From assembly GCF_032854445.1 (NCBI RefSeq), contig NW_027017969.1, forward strand, positions 148,987 to 212,986: DNA of 64,000 nt, read 5' to 3'. Below are positions 32,004 through 44,200 of the stretch, in pieces. Position 1 is the stretch's first letter; the number at the start of each line of letters is the position of its first letter. The notes under the pieces were generated by a model that saw only the letters and a list, made by a program, of their open reading frames with translations, was not told where the DNA came from and made no database searches. Origin of the DNA: Liolophura sinensis. Lineage: Eukaryota > Mollusca > Polyplacophora > Chitonida > Chitonidae. The translations under genes were made by a program, and so were the position numbers.

Positions 32004-32810
32004 CTACACATTCTCCTGAAATGATTTTTGATGCCACATTTCATACAATTTTTTTCCCATTGCCGGGCAAGTTTCTGACTTCTTATGTTCATATCCACAC
32101 CGACCACACTGAGAATTGTCCTGCTTGTCATGTGTGTGACGTTTCAGAAACTTCTTAAATTTCTGTTGGTTTTGTCCCTGAAATTTCTGTTGACCAGTTT
32201 TGAATTTATTCTTTCCAAATTTATTCTCAAATTTTAGCTCGTGGACTTCATCGGGAGTTTTGTTCACCACTTTCAATTGTTCACGTGATATTTCATGAGC
32301 CCTGGCAATTTGTGTTGTTTTTTCTAGAATCAGATCATCTTTTAAGAGGAGTTTTTCCTGAACTTCATATGAATTTGAGCCCATGAGAATCCTGTCTTCA
32401 ATCATGTCGTCTAGATCATGAAAACTACAGTCACGGTCAATGAGTTTTAGCTGAGTGACCCATTCGTCTATCGATTCGGACTGACCTTGACCCCGTTGAT
32501 AAAATAACTTACGTTGTACTGACGTGTTTTTCTTCGGGCTGCAGTAGTACTCGAAAAGTTCAAACAGTTTCTCTGGCTTTTTAGAATCTTCCTCTGAAAT
32601 TTCACCACTAGAACGCCATGCTCTACAAATGTCTCTGCCTTTTTGTCCGATATTTATCAAGAACTGTGCGGCTTTTTGCTCCGCTTCCCACTTGTCTGCA
32701 TCCGGTCCGGTGAACACTAGGTGCATCAGTTCCTTCCATCGTGACCAGTTTTGTGCAACATTACCGCTGATGAAATCCATGGGAGACATCTGTTTCACGT
32801 TTGCTGCCAT
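32004..32810 (-). CDS. gag: Gypsy Gag polyprotein
   Basis: ATG at 32810, 30 bp inside the PBS, then 268 codons. The N-terminal capsid-like part (NWSRWKELMHLVFTGPDADK, ERSESIDEWVTQLK-like) is followed by a basic linker (KFGKNKFKTGQQKFQGQNQQ) and a Cys-His box CGRCGYEHKKSETC. Immediately after comes a run of seven A. In the -1 frame the sequence continues as a perfect CCHC knuckle (CMKCGIKNHFRRMC). Either the run has an indel or -1 frameshifting joins Gag to Pol. Forms the particle and binds RNA. ORF otherwise intact. Confidence 0.8.
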   Translation of the reverse strand: MAANVKQMSPMDFISGNVAQNWSRWKELMHLVFTGPDADKWEAEQKAAQFLINIGQKGRDICRAWRSSGEISEEDSKKPEKLFELFEYYCSPKKNTSVQRKLFYQRGQGQSESIDEWVTQLKLIDRDCSFHDLDDMIEDRILMGSNSYEVQEKLLLKDDLILEKTTQIARAHEISREQLKVVNKTPDEVHELKFENKFGKNKFKTGQQKFQGQNQQKFKKFLKRHTHDKQDNSQCGRCGYEHKKSETCPAMGKKLYEMWHQKSFQENV

Positions 32811-32823
32811 CTCGAGGGTTCTT

Positions 32824-32840
32824 CTGAACTACTGACACCA
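32824..32840 (-). promoter_or_regulatory. Gypsy primer-binding site
   Basis: On minus, TGGTGTCAGTAGTTCAG starts directly after the 5' LTR. TGG pairs with the CCA end of a tRNA. The tRNA identity is not determined. Confidence 0.65.
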
Positions 32841-33104
32841 TGTAATACTTTTATGTTACCGTCTATTGACGTAAGAAAGTATAAGTAAATAAAGGTCTCG
32901 AAACAGCGTCTCCTTTCAGATAGTCAGTCTATTCCACTCGGTTCATCCCCTTGAGCAGTCCCGCAGTATGTTACTTACATGTTATTAACCAATAGCTATG
33001 CTGCAACGTCATGAATATTAATACAGGGGAGCTGATCATGTAATGTAAACATACACGTGCTATGATGCAAATAAATGTGCGTGGCAAACTATGACAATAT
33101 CACA
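32841..33104 (-). repeat. Gypsy 5' LTR (intact, 264 bp)
   Basis: On minus it starts TGTGATATTGTCATAG and ends AAAGTATTACA (TG...CA), flanked by GATTC. It carries the uninterrupted Polinton target site CTATTCCACTCGG, which proves the insertion point in the other LTR. Confidence 0.93.
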
Positions 33105-33331
33105 GATTCATTTTATGTTATTGTTCATAGAGCCTTTTTAAGTAGTCAGCATTTTATTTAAACCTGTGCTAAAGGGTTTTAGCATCTAATCTTTCCCTAT
33201 GTTCCTGCTCATTTTTAATCAGCCTTACATGACGAGATCCTGTTTGACTATATGAAACGAAGAAAGCGAAATAATAGAAGTGCATAAGCATATTGCTGAA
33301 TACTGTTTGTGTGGGTAAGAACTTAAGTTAT

Positions 33332-33475
33332 TATTTTTATTTATTTATTTTTTTGATTGCTGTTTTACGCCGTACTCAAGAATAATTCACTTTTACGACG
33401 GTGGTTATAATTATGGTGGGAGGAAACCGGGCTGGCACCCAGGACCATTCGCAGGTTGCTTCCAGACCTTTTCCT
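33332..33475 (-). repeat. SINE, 5'-truncated
   Basis: Begins (plus) with TTTATTTATTTATTTTTTTG, then GTTTTACGCCGTACTCAAGA and the GGGAGGAAACCGGGC body. Same family as 53163-53420. A fragment of the other SINE family (GATTTAATGTCGTACTGAAC...) follows at 33563-33700. Confidence 0.72.
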
Positions 33476-33562
33476 TTTTAATCCTAATTCAATCCAGACA
33501 TAGCATGTTAACAAAAACCATAAGAGAAGAAAGGGTATGTGCAAGAATAACATTTATGTATG

Positions 33563-33700
33563 TACACTTGGGATTTAATGTCGTACTGAACAATTTTTCA
33601 GTCGAGGAACACGTTTGTGTACATATACTGTGTATCTTCTTGTGGCAGGACAAGTCCGTGGCCTCTCATTCACTGAAGTAAAGTCACCTTCGTTTCAGTC
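33563..33700 (-). repeat. SINE 3' fragment (10878-11232 family)
   Basis: Shares the GGGATTTAATGTCGTACTGA / ACAATTTTTCAGTC tail and the TTGTGGCAGGAC body with the SINE at 10878-11232; the tRNA-like head is absent. Confidence 0.6.
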
Positions 33701-35049
33701 TATCAAATCACATTTTCCCGAGAGTAAAGGTCAGTGACATGTCCGTGAATGTTCTAATCTAACATCACCCATGGAAGAAAGCATCTTCCTGTCAGTAAGG
33801 CTGATACTTTACTGTACAGAAGAAAATGTTGAGAAACCTACTCATTCGACAGCCATTGGAACTGCGGTCGCCCTGGAGATTTTCAGCCAATCATTACAAG
33901 TGTGTATTTTCTTGTTATGCAAGGTGGCATCCAATTCCTTCTTTAAAAAAACATTATGCAACTGCAGTTATGTGACCTGCTTTTATCAAAACGAACACGC
34001 AATATACCCTGTGTTGTTGTTTGCTCAATACTTTCTATCATGCCCATATTTCCTCAAAATGACCGTTCCAACGATAGCCTTTAACAAATAGATGTTCAGG
34101 GAGATATTTGTTAAGCTAGCATTTCTACGTCTACTGTGGAATGAAATTGTTCCATGCATATTGAACAAAAATACAAACACAACACTCAAAAATACTGTTT
34201 TTCAAAGGGGGCATAAAATGGCTTAGCAAACGGGGCTGAGCAATACACTTCCATTACTGATCGAAACGGACAACAAGATGGTAACCTGGTGAGATTGTCA
34301 TTGTGACTTGCGGAATGTTTTCCTACTACTGGTTCATTCTCTGCAAAGTGAGTAAATTACAGTGTGAAAATTGTACAAAATAAAATTTCGGTATCATTGC
34401 TTTTGAGATCATTTTTAGATAGTCTAATATATTGGGCGAAAGTGAATACGCTTTACAGATAAGCACAGTATGCGAATCACAGAATTTGTTTTGAGCGTTC
34501 GTTAAATGTCCATTCGTTAGAGTGTTTAATATCGGTAATCTTCTGACCTGTAAGTAGAAGTAAAACTTTAATGTTATGCCACACAACTTTAATTCGGAAC
34601 AGGAAAACACGTGTTTAGTTAGAGTTTCTGACATGCACCCGTCACATGCACATTGGTAGAAAGATACATTTTTTGTACGTATTTCCTTAATTTCCGACAC
34701 ACATCAATGAGATTTTTTTTTTTACGTTTCCTGGTGAACTCCACAAACAAAACGATATGTCGCACATAGCCGAGGTATCTTCAAATATGACCCCGGAGTT
34801 TCGCAGACCAATCATGTAACACAGCTACAAACACATCTGACACAACAAACCGGTCGAATCGTAACGTATCTGTTTAAAAGTGTCATATGAAAAGAAAAAG
34901 CATCTTATCTCTTCCTGCTGGGAAGAAAAGACAATAAAAGCCGATTTAACTACAAATGTCCATATGCCAACTGGCAATCATCGAATTATTCAAGTAAAAC
35001 ATTATCATGTTTTATGGTAACGTATCTGTTGTAAACAAGCCATGTTCTT
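33701..35049. other. No gene seen
   Basis: Short open frames (33771-34091 plus; 34326-34700 minus) lack recognisable domains or splice context. The latter is Cys-rich, but no motif could be matched. Confidence 0.45.
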
Positions 35050-37201
35050 CAGATCGAAAGTCCTTTCACCTGTGCTGCCTTAGTTAACGACTCAAGATCT
35101 TCGGAGGATAATGTGTACAGTCAGCAGTAGGACTCAAATGGAATCCAGATTTCATCGGCTCAGGTAGGCCACCGCAAGTGTATTTTGCAAAACTTGTTAT
35201 GTTTGGAGATGAAATTCACCAACACATCAGAGTCTTTCAAATCGACATCTTTCACTTTCCCGATGTAGCAATCGTTGTCGTAAACTGCCACAATTATCTG
35301 ATTTTCCAGAGGGATGAATTGAACAGAACTCTCAGTCTGTACAGCGGCGGCTGACTCTATTCTCTCGTTAGCTTGATTCGAATCTGCTCCAACTGTCTCT
35401 TCAGAACCTATGGTGATTGCGGCGTCCGATGATGGCTTGGATGACAACGTATGCGGGATCCATCCGTCGCACGGTTTATCCCAACACAGACACCTACCAC
35501 CTTAACAGGAAATGTGGCGTACACGTATCACACCGTCGTCAGTAGACTGGACGGCGTGGAGCTTGAGCGTACCGGGTACTGGTTTTGCGTGTAGATTATT
35601 CTGAGCTTCAGAAGTCGCATCGTACTCAGTCCGAAAATAAAAGTGATACTGCATTCACCTCTCATCTGGGACGCCAAATTATAAAAGTCATATCCGTCTT
35701 GAATGGTCGCCTTTCAATGCTTAACGCCCTGAATGGCCATTCGTTTACAGGTAGCACGAATGCCATCACACGGCCCCTTACCGTGCCCCGCTTTGAAATA
35801 GTTTCAGGGAGTCGGAGGTCCGAATTCCTCCACGTGCCTGGCAATAAGTTGGAAAGTAAAACGGTTTTGTACGGAGATGACGGCCTGTCTGTCCAGCATA
35901 TAACTTTACCCCTGGCAGGATTGCTCAGATCTGTGGAATGAGAGCGTTCAGTATTGCGTGCACAGCAACGGAATCGTGATGATTGACGTGCGACACGAAG
36001 GCAAAATTGGTATGCGCAAGGACTCCACTTTCAGTTTTATGGTATATGACCACCGAGTGAAATGTTGCAGCGGTGGCGTTGCAATATGCTGACTGTATTT
36101 CATCCATTGTTTGGCAGAGGAAGTTTTCTGCAGAATCCATTTGAACAATGACATGGTCGGTTGGCAAATTCTGTTTCAGGTCATGGAGAGCCTTGTACTG
36201 GGTTCATACCCGGAAAAATTGATCCAAAAATGCCTGATAGTTGTCCACCATCTTTGTTTTAAATGTTTCTCCCCTATTAAAGATTTTAACGATTCACATT
36301 TTCTTCTTGCCCTCAAAGTCTAAAGACCTCCATTCCTCGTATTCTATCTTTTTTGGACACAGCTCTGCTCACAACTTCAGGGTTGGGGGATATTTTTATT
36401 CCCCGAGAGATCAGGCATTTCAGCTTCAACGCCATGTTCTGGTGATTCGTACAAAAGCATTTGTTTTTGGACAAAAGTGAGTTGAAATAGATATATGCAG
36501 GCCGGAGTTTGCAGAGGAGAGAGAAAGATATCCGCCTGATGTTTGGATTTCCCATGAGGAGTTTTTCGTGCAAATTGTGGAGATAATCATTCATTATCCG
36601 CACTTGATTCTTTTCGCCCTCCATCTTTGTAAAATCTTTCTCTCCTGGCATAATTCCGCTGACATCATCGAGCTCTAGAAATGTGTTGACCTGATCCGCT
36701 GGCTGAATTTTTATGGGATCTCGTCGGGTACGTTTTAAAGAAGCAAGCGTGTTTGATGTTATATTACCACACCGTCGATGAGATGTCCCCGCTGCTATAT
36801 TAAGGCTGAAGGCAAATCGGTATTTCTTGATGATTTTCCCACTGATGACCCGGTTGATGATAGCCTGCTTTTGCTGGGATGGGTTCTCTGTTAGATGAGG
36901 GCATTCCGCATGCACGCTGTTTCCAAGATGCAGACGCCTCATCACAGGAACCTTCTTTCTTAGATCTCGCTCTGTCTTGGACTTCGGCGTTAGCTCGGGC
37001 TTGGGCTGTAGAAGGACCTTTTAGGGATGACGATTTTGAGACTGTTAATTTGAGGCGCTCGCGCCTCTTTTGGATACGCTTGGATTTTCGTTTCTTGGTG
37101 TTCAACTTTTGTTTTAAAGTATTGTCTTTATTTCTGTCCTGCTTTAGTGCTTTTCTTTGCCCTCTAATGGGGGCAGTCCGAACAGGAAAAGGAAACGGCA
37201 C
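35050..37201 (-). pseudogene. Decayed transposase-like ORF with FKAGHGKG motif
   Basis: One single-exon gene read across several frames. N-terminus 37201-36800 is highly basic (KKRKSKRIQKRRERLKL). 36945-36313 carries FLELDDVSGIMPGEKDFTKM, then NDYLHNLHEKLLMGNPNIRR and a Cys/His stretch (CFCTNHQN). 36167-35925 has VQMDSAENFLCQTMDEIQSA and HDSVAVHAIL. Near 35800-35720 it reads YFKAGHGKGPCDGIRATCKR. The C-terminal piece 35447-35160 has YDNDCYIGKVKDVDLKDSDV and HLRWPT, a TGA, then ADEIWIPFES. I recall this architecture from many metazoan unnamed proteins and suspect a DNA-transposon ORF (Sola-like is one guess). No TIRs were found. Confidence 0.5.
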
Positions 37202-38368
37202 AGGGAGGCGCGGGGAGTTGGACCCTGTGATTAGGAAGGTTATGTGACGCTTACTTTTAGGGTTGGCAACATCTATACATTAAATGTTGGGGTCAAAATT
37301 GACAATATCTTTAGGGTTGTTTCTGCACTTTTCTTTTAACAGTGGTATTAACAATTCTTCAGTGCGTCTGGTGCGGAAAAAGACATTTTGATACAAGTTG
37401 TATGGAGAAAGATTATTGTGCAGATTTCTTATAAAGATTATAACATACTTAAAGTAGTATATTATCTGGAAGGATGTTAAGAAACGTAATGATGAATTTA
37501 AATCCACCAAAAACAATGGATTTACTGCTTTAGTCAATCATCAACCGACCGTCCGGTGCCAATCAGTGGGTGATATGGATTCTAGCTTTCCAGACTGTCG
37601 TACCAATTTCAAACCATAGTGGTCGAGGTTGAAGTTAAGATTTATGACAATGGCACACCTGGCCAAAATTAAGATTCTGAGTTTTCAGATGCTGAAATTG
37701 ATATTTGTCCGGGCATTTCCCATCGCTCTTGCTTTAATGACTGGTAAACTATAGCTTTAACCTCTGTGCTAATATCAAAATATAATATTTATATACTATT
37801 CACAATGGAAATCATTCTATTCGCCGAGGGAATCGAAATTTATACCAACATGTATATGCAATGACAACTGCATGTTATTGCCGGCATTCCGAATAGCCAG
37901 TTCCTATATAGTCGAGTACAATGTCATGTCGGCGTTAGTGTATAGAGATTTGTTACCATAGTAAACAAATCTTTCAAGACCAGTTGTATTGAGCCTCTCG
38001 TAGCTTTCAACTGTAAAATGGCATGAGCAGATAAGGCTGCTTTCGATTGATACAAAACCTTTTTCTGTATTTCTACGCTTTCCTGAGTATCAAATCGTCT
38101 GAAATCTTCATGGTTCAACGATGACCTGTTTTAACGACAGTATGCAGAATTTCAAATGATTTGTGGAGAAATTAGAAATTTTTTTTCACCAAGATTTGCC
38201 TAAAAAAGTCAATAAAACCAGGCTAAATATCCAGTGATCTTAAGTGCCATATGACTCAGATCAATGTACCCTTTTTAACTTAGTTCAACCGTACATACAC
38301 GGATAGCTAATGATGAATAAGTGACAAACCTGGACAATAATCCTTTAAGATACAGGAGAACAACTTAC
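37202..38368. other. No gene seen
   Basis: AT-rich stretch without motif-bearing ORFs; presumed intron of the ankyrin-exon region or intergenic. Confidence 0.45.
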
Positions 38369-38467
38369 CTTATTCTGTATGTTGACATTAGCACCCTGCT
38401 CGGCAAGGATTCGAGCAACGTCCACGATACCGCGTGATGCTGCCACGTATAAAGGTGTATCCCCATC
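38369..38467 (-). CDS. Ankyrin-repeat exon, 33 codons
   Basis: 99-bp minus exon, acceptor AG (plus 38468-38469) and donor GTAAGT (plus 38367-38368). Encodes DGDTPLYVAASRGIVDVARI, then LAEQGANVNIQNK. His of TPLH is Tyr, otherwise canonical. The flanking intron start (CTGTTACATAATATAA on plus) is shared with 3698 and 11743, so exon and flanks were duplicated together. Both splice sites look usable. Confidence 0.75.
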
Positions 38468-39302
38468 CTGTTACATAATATAATGGCAAAAACTCCGTAA
38501 ACATGTCTAAACGTACGGCCGAGTTGTAAACCATAAAATGGTACACACTAGAGGTAGTGAACGAATTACTGATAAATACAACGGTACTGTTTTATGGGAG
38601 ACTTTCTTTCATCTTCGGATAGTCGGTGTTGTCAGTGCTCCTACTTTACAGTGTGTGCATGTCATGTATTTTTTAACAAAGCTCAACGATGTTCGGCCTG
38701 CATGCGGTACTTATAAAGGCATTATTACACAGCGATTATCAGCTTTAAAGCAGTTATAGTTTTCTGTCTTCTGATGTGCAAATATGAGAAAAATTGGATT
38801 TTTTCGCAATTTGATCGCAATTTGCGACACAAAAATACTTCGCAAGATAAAAATAATAAAAAAAGTCCATAATCAAGACGTTCAATCACGTCAGGTAACA
38901 TGTTAAGAATGTTGAAATTCAACGTTTTCGTTTTCAAATGACATGACTTCCGCTGTATCAGTTAAAGCCTTCTTTGCTTACACATTGCATTCTTTTTCTT
39001 TCCAAATATTGTCCAGAGAACGCCTATTATGTGTGTTAAATTTCACGTCGATCTGATATGGGGTTCTGAAGAAAATGACTGTCAAATGGTTTTAACCCAA
39101 TATGAACACAAGTTCAGGTGACACTAGTCAACCAAATTTTAATTCGCCAAAATTCCGCTCAATATGCAACCCACACCTAAGTTTAACGCATTTCTGTTGA
39201 GCGTTTTTAGTTGTTGAAGTTTTCCAGCTTTGTAAACTGTATAAATTGGGACTTTTTGGCATGAACTACTTTCGGTTTGCTGACGTCACTTCTTGTTATG
39301 TA
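38468..39302. other. No gene seen; ends in LINE target site
   Basis: Non-coding sequence up to the TTCTTGTTATGTA target duplication (39290-39302) of the LINE. Confidence 0.5.
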
Positions 39303-39904
39303 CCCCCGTGGGGTTTCCGGGGTGATAAGAATAGGACCTCAGCCCTCTAGGCAAGCTTGTCGTAACAGTCGACTATCATAGAGCTCTCCTGTGTGAGCCC
39401 GGTGAATGTAATAGGCTCACATCGTCCCGGTTGTGTGAGTGGCAACTGGGGAGCGAACTGTTTGCCGTGGGTTGCGACCCGTAATCTACTAGGACGGGAT
39501 CCTGGTGGCTGACGGCGTGTTGGTCTTGCGAGATCCTCACGCCCAACACGTCACATTGGCCCTTACTTGGGGAGAGGCGGGAGGTCGGATGGGCCCGGTC
39601 CGATCAATCGGCTTGGTCATGTCTTGCCTCTGCGTGGTCCCAATTGCCTCAATAACAACACATCATTAAGCGAACAAATGTTATTTCTGAAATATCGTTT
39701 GCGGGACTACGCTTTGAGGCGGTGGCTCATGGGTCAATCGAGTAGATTGAATTTAGCCTTTGGTATAAATCAATCTGTTCGAGTATACCTCATATGGAAT
39801 CCTTTTTGTCTTTCCTGCTGGGTATTCCCAGGTTCAGGCATCGCCCTTGTTAGCACTCCGTGGTGGGTGGGGAACATATGGGGTGAAATTTATATACACA
39901 TACG

Positions 39905-40770
39905 ATGTCTGCCGTACAATTTCCTTCAAATGTTTCTAATATATCTACTGTATCTGCCTCTCAACCGACTTCGTCTTCAAATGCTGATAATAAGAGGAAG
40001 TCATCTGACACACTGGGTAATGAACAGAGCAGTTGACCGGCTTTCATTGTTCTCTCAACCAAGAGTGAACAAAAGCCGGCTTTAAAAATTTATCCGTTTC
40101 TTCTACAAAGGGCTCTTCAGGGCGCAGATTGAACTCTAAAAAAACGTTAAAAAACCTAGATCCGGAGACATTGTCATTGAATGTTTCCGGCAACAACAGT
40201 CAAAAAATTTACTTAAATAAAATATCTGACATATCTGTTTTCACGTCCCCTCACCATTCCCTGAACAGCTGTCAGGGAATCATTCTTGACAGGGATGGTG
40301 ATATAACTGACCTGACTGAGGAAGAAATTTGCCAAGAACTAAATTCACAGGGTGTTACCAGAGTGAGATGCTTCGTTACGAAGAAATCTAGTAACCCCTT
40401 TACACGTAATACAAACCTGCTTACCTTTAACACTACCTCCCTTCCGTCTCATATCCACTTTGGCCCGCATAGGGTTAATGTGGATTTATATATCCCCAAT
40501 CCTACACGCTGTTTTAATTGCCAAAGATTTGGTCATGGCAAGGGACAATGTAAGAACAGACTCATTTGCTTCAGATGAGGCAGTGAAGGGCATGATGCTT
40601 TCGACTGCAGCAACACAGTTAAGTGTTGCAACTGCAGTGGAGATCGCACGGCCGCCTCAAGGGACTGTCCGCTTTTCGTTGAGAAAAAGCAAATTATCAA
40701 TTTGAAAATTAAAAACAATATCTCCTATCAGGACGCAGGGAAATTAGCCTCACTTTCTAATACTCCTCTA
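39905..40770 (+). pseudogene. LINE ORF1, Gag-like with three CCHC knuckles
   Basis: The ATG at 39905 opens a Ser-rich N-terminus (MSAVQFPSNVSNISTVSASQ). A TGA near 40034 and a frame change near 40090 precede the preserved part: LTEEEICQELNSQGVTRVRC and HFGPHRVNVDLYIPNPTRC. Knuckles: CFNCQRFGHGKGQC, CFR-stop-GSEGHDAFDC (TGA at 40576) and CCNCSGDRTAASRDC. It would coat LINE RNA. Broken in this copy. Confidence 0.8.
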
Positions 40771-41262
40771 CCGACTTAGTTTGCCAATGGGGTCAAGCGA
40801 GTAGCAACTGTTGCTACTCAAAACTTTTGGACTTGCCCATTGGAAACGACAAACATAGTTATGTTTCTGTGCAACTTCCGTCTCAAACTTCATTTAATTC
40901 TTCCTCAACTCAAACTCCTTCAAAAGAACAAATAAAAACAGTAAATAGTATAGAACACCCTGGTAAACGAGCTGAGCCCAATTGCGCTAAAAGCTATAAA
41001 AATAAGTCCAAAAGTCAATCTCAAAATAATAATAAAATAACTAATAAACCTGGTGGCCCACAGAACGTCCCTCTAAGGCCACTAGGGATCCTATCCCAAC
41101 TTTCAAGAAGTTGGGATCGTTGGAGGACGTTGGTCCTTCAACATCAGATGCGGATGTGATGGATATATCACCCGCACCAGGGAGATCTTCCAGCCGATCT
41201 CCACGAAAGGGTCGTCCTCGGCCCAAACATAAAGCAAAGTCTCCTATACGTCTTCCTCCATA

Positions 41263-44200
41263 ATGGCGATATATGACAAAATTATACAATGGAATTGTCG
41301 AGGCCCGAAGGTAAATTTTATTGAAATAACACAGCTTGTCCAATCATTAAGTCCTACTGCCCCGTGACATCTGACAAAGACAAAATAACTCTTAAAAATT
41401 TCTCATTATACAGTACGTACTCAAATGAAGAAGAGCGAGGCGGATCTTCTGTCTTCGTCAATAACAATATTATTCGCAGCCCTGTTGCTCTGGATACAGA
41501 GCTTCAGGCTGTGGCTGTTCGCGTTTCATTATGTAAAATAATCACATTATGTTCAGTGTATATTCCCCCGAACATTTCTTTGTCAGCTTTGTAGTTGCAT
41601 GATTTAAAACAACAGTTGCCAAAACCTTTTATACTTATGGGAGATTTTAATTCCCATAACCCCCTATGGGGCAGTAACAACATAAACGATAAGGGAAAGA
41701 TAGTAGAAAACTTCTTATCTAACGAAGAACTGTGTTATTTCAGTGATGGTTCTAATACCTATTTACATCCAGGTAATGGCGCTTATTCTGCTATCGATGT
41801 CACTATCACAGATCCATCACTTCTCCCGGATTTTTCTTGGAAGGTGCATGACGATCTTTGTGGTAGTGACCATTTTCCTATAATCCTAGAGCATATCACT
41901 TCTGATTCTTTAGAAGGTGTAGCTAGGTGGAAATTCGATAAAGCGGATTGGATCGCATTTGAGATGTTTTGTGAGGCTGATATCACCTCAGAGACTCTCA
42001 ATGCAGCAGATGATCCTATGTTAAAATTTAATGAGCTTGTTTAGAAGCCGCTGACAGAACTATCCCTAGACCTCGACAAATCCCAAATCCAAAAGTAAAC
42101 CCTGGTGCGACAATGACTGTCGTAAAGCCATAAAGGACCGTAAAAAGGCTGAACCCAGATTTAATCATTGTCCTACTAATAATAACTTAAACCAGGTTCG
42201 TAATTTTAGAGCTATTGCTCGTCGATTACTCAAGTCCAGGAGACAATCTTGTTGGCGCAGCTTTGTTTCAGGCATTACGTCAAAAACACCCATGCGTACG
42301 GCGTAAGGAACATGGTTTAGAAACTTAAAGGCAAAAATAATGAAGCAAAAGTCCAGCATATAAACGATGGAGATAATATATTAACCTCTCCATCCGATTT
42401 AGCAAGTAAATTAGCTGAGACAATTTCCAACAAATCTTCTTCTGAGAACTATACTAAAGAATTCCAATATTTTAAAACCCAGAAGGAGAAAATTCAATTG
42501 CCCTTTTCTTCTAAAAATTTAGAAGATTATAATTGTCCTTTTAATATCGAGGAACTTAAAGCTGCATTAAAAAAGGCCCACGATACTGCTTTTGGTCCTG
42601 ATAATGTATATTATAAGTTTCTGAACCATTTACCACCTGAGCCGCTGGAGACTCTCTTGGACTTGCTTAATGATATTTGGATAACTGGTAATTTTCCACC
42701 ATCATGGAGGGAGGCGTGTATTATCCCGGTCCCTAAACCGGGTAAGGATCATACTGATCCAAATAATTACCGTCCCATAGCTCTTACCAGCTGTGTCTGT
42801 AAGGCTATGGAACGGATCATTAATGATAGACATGTTTGGTTTTTTGAAACCAACAAGTTACTTTCTAATATTCAATGCGGTTTTCGTCAAGGTAGATCCA
42901 ATATGGATCACCTTGTTCGATTTGGAACCTTTATTCGCGATGGATTCATCAATAACGAACATGTGGTGTCCATATTTTTGGACCTTGAAAAGGCCTACGA
43001 CACTACATGGAAATATGATATTTGAAAAGACCTCGTGGATATGGGACTTAAAGGCCGATTACCTATATTTATATCTCAATTTTTATCTAATCGTCAGTTC
43101 AAGGTACGGGTTGGGTCCACTCTTTCTGACTCTTATGAGCAGGAAATGGGTGTACCCCAGGGCAGCATTCTATCACCAACTCTGTTTAGCATAAAAATAA
43201 ATAGCCTAGCTAAAACATTAATATCGGGCACAGAGGGTTCTTTATATGTTGATGATTTCCTTATATGCTACCGAGCTAAGAATATGAATAACATCGAACG
43301 TCAGTTGCAGCTTTGTCTCAATAAAATCGAGAAATGGGCAACTGAAAACGGTTTTAGATTTCAACGTCTAAAACCGTCGGTGTGCATTTTTGTAACAAAC
43401 GGAAATTTCATCTTGATCCGGAGCTTAATTTTTGTGGTGAACAGGCTAAAATTGTTGGAGAAACAAAATTTTTTAGGTATAATATCTAATAGTAAGCTAT
43501 CTTTTATACCTCATATTAAAATGCTTAAAGCTAAATGTACAAAGGCTCTCGATATAATTAAGGTCGTATCTAGCACCGATTGGGGTGCTGACCGATCAGT
43601 TTTACTTAATTGATATCGTTCCCTAGTGAGATCTAAATTGGACTATGGATCCATCATTTACGGTTCCGCTAGGAAGTCGTACATTAAAATGTTGGATCCT
43701 GTTCATCACCAAGGTTTGAGGCTCAGCCTTGGTGCTTTTAGAACCTCACCAGTAGAAAGTTTATACGTGGAGGCAAATGAGCCTTCTTTATATAACCGAC
43801 ATATAAAACTTAGCCTTCAATACGCTAGTAAGCCTATAGCTCATCCAACAAACCCTGCCTACGACTGTGTTTTTAATCTATTATATGTAGACAAATATAT
43901 TAAATGTCCTAACAAGATCCCTTTGTTCCGTCTTCGCATACGGGACCATATTTTGGGAGCTGACATCAAGCTAGAGGATATAGCTCCAGTGTCTTTTCCG
44001 GAGTCTCCTCCATGGCTCCTTGCACAAGCTAAATTAATATTTGATCTACGTAAATATAATAAATCATATACAAATCCTCTTATAATTCAGCAAATTTTTG
44101 CTGAAATCAAGGCTGATTTTATGGATTATAAATTTATATATACTGACAGGTCAAAGGATGGGGACAGGGTTAGGGTTGCGGCTGCGGCTGTCTTAGAGCA

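Larger units (their letters stand above)
14053..33104 (-). mobile_element. Ty3/Gypsy LTR retrotransposon, interrupted by a Polinton
   Basis: Read on minus. GATTC flanks both ends (14048-14052, 33105-33109), a 5-bp target duplication. The LTRs are 264 bp (32841-33104) and 98+171 bp (14053-14150 and 28174-28344), the latter being split by the Polinton. About 14 differences separate the LTRs by eye (~5 percent), so the insertion is not recent. The primer-binding site starts TGGTGTCAG at 32840, directly inside the 5' LTR; the polypurine tract AAAAGAAGGGGGA (28345-28357) abuts the 3' LTR. Gag and Pol lie between 28896 and 32810. No env-like ORF is seen. Confidence 0.93.

Noticed and set aside
28345-32840. 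Endogenous retrovirus with envelope
   Set aside because: No envelope-like ORF between integrase and the 3' LTR; the structure is that of a simple Ty3/Gypsy element.
33771-34091. 106-codon open frame on plus
   Set aside because: No motif and no neighbouring exon; AT-rich background makes such frames common.
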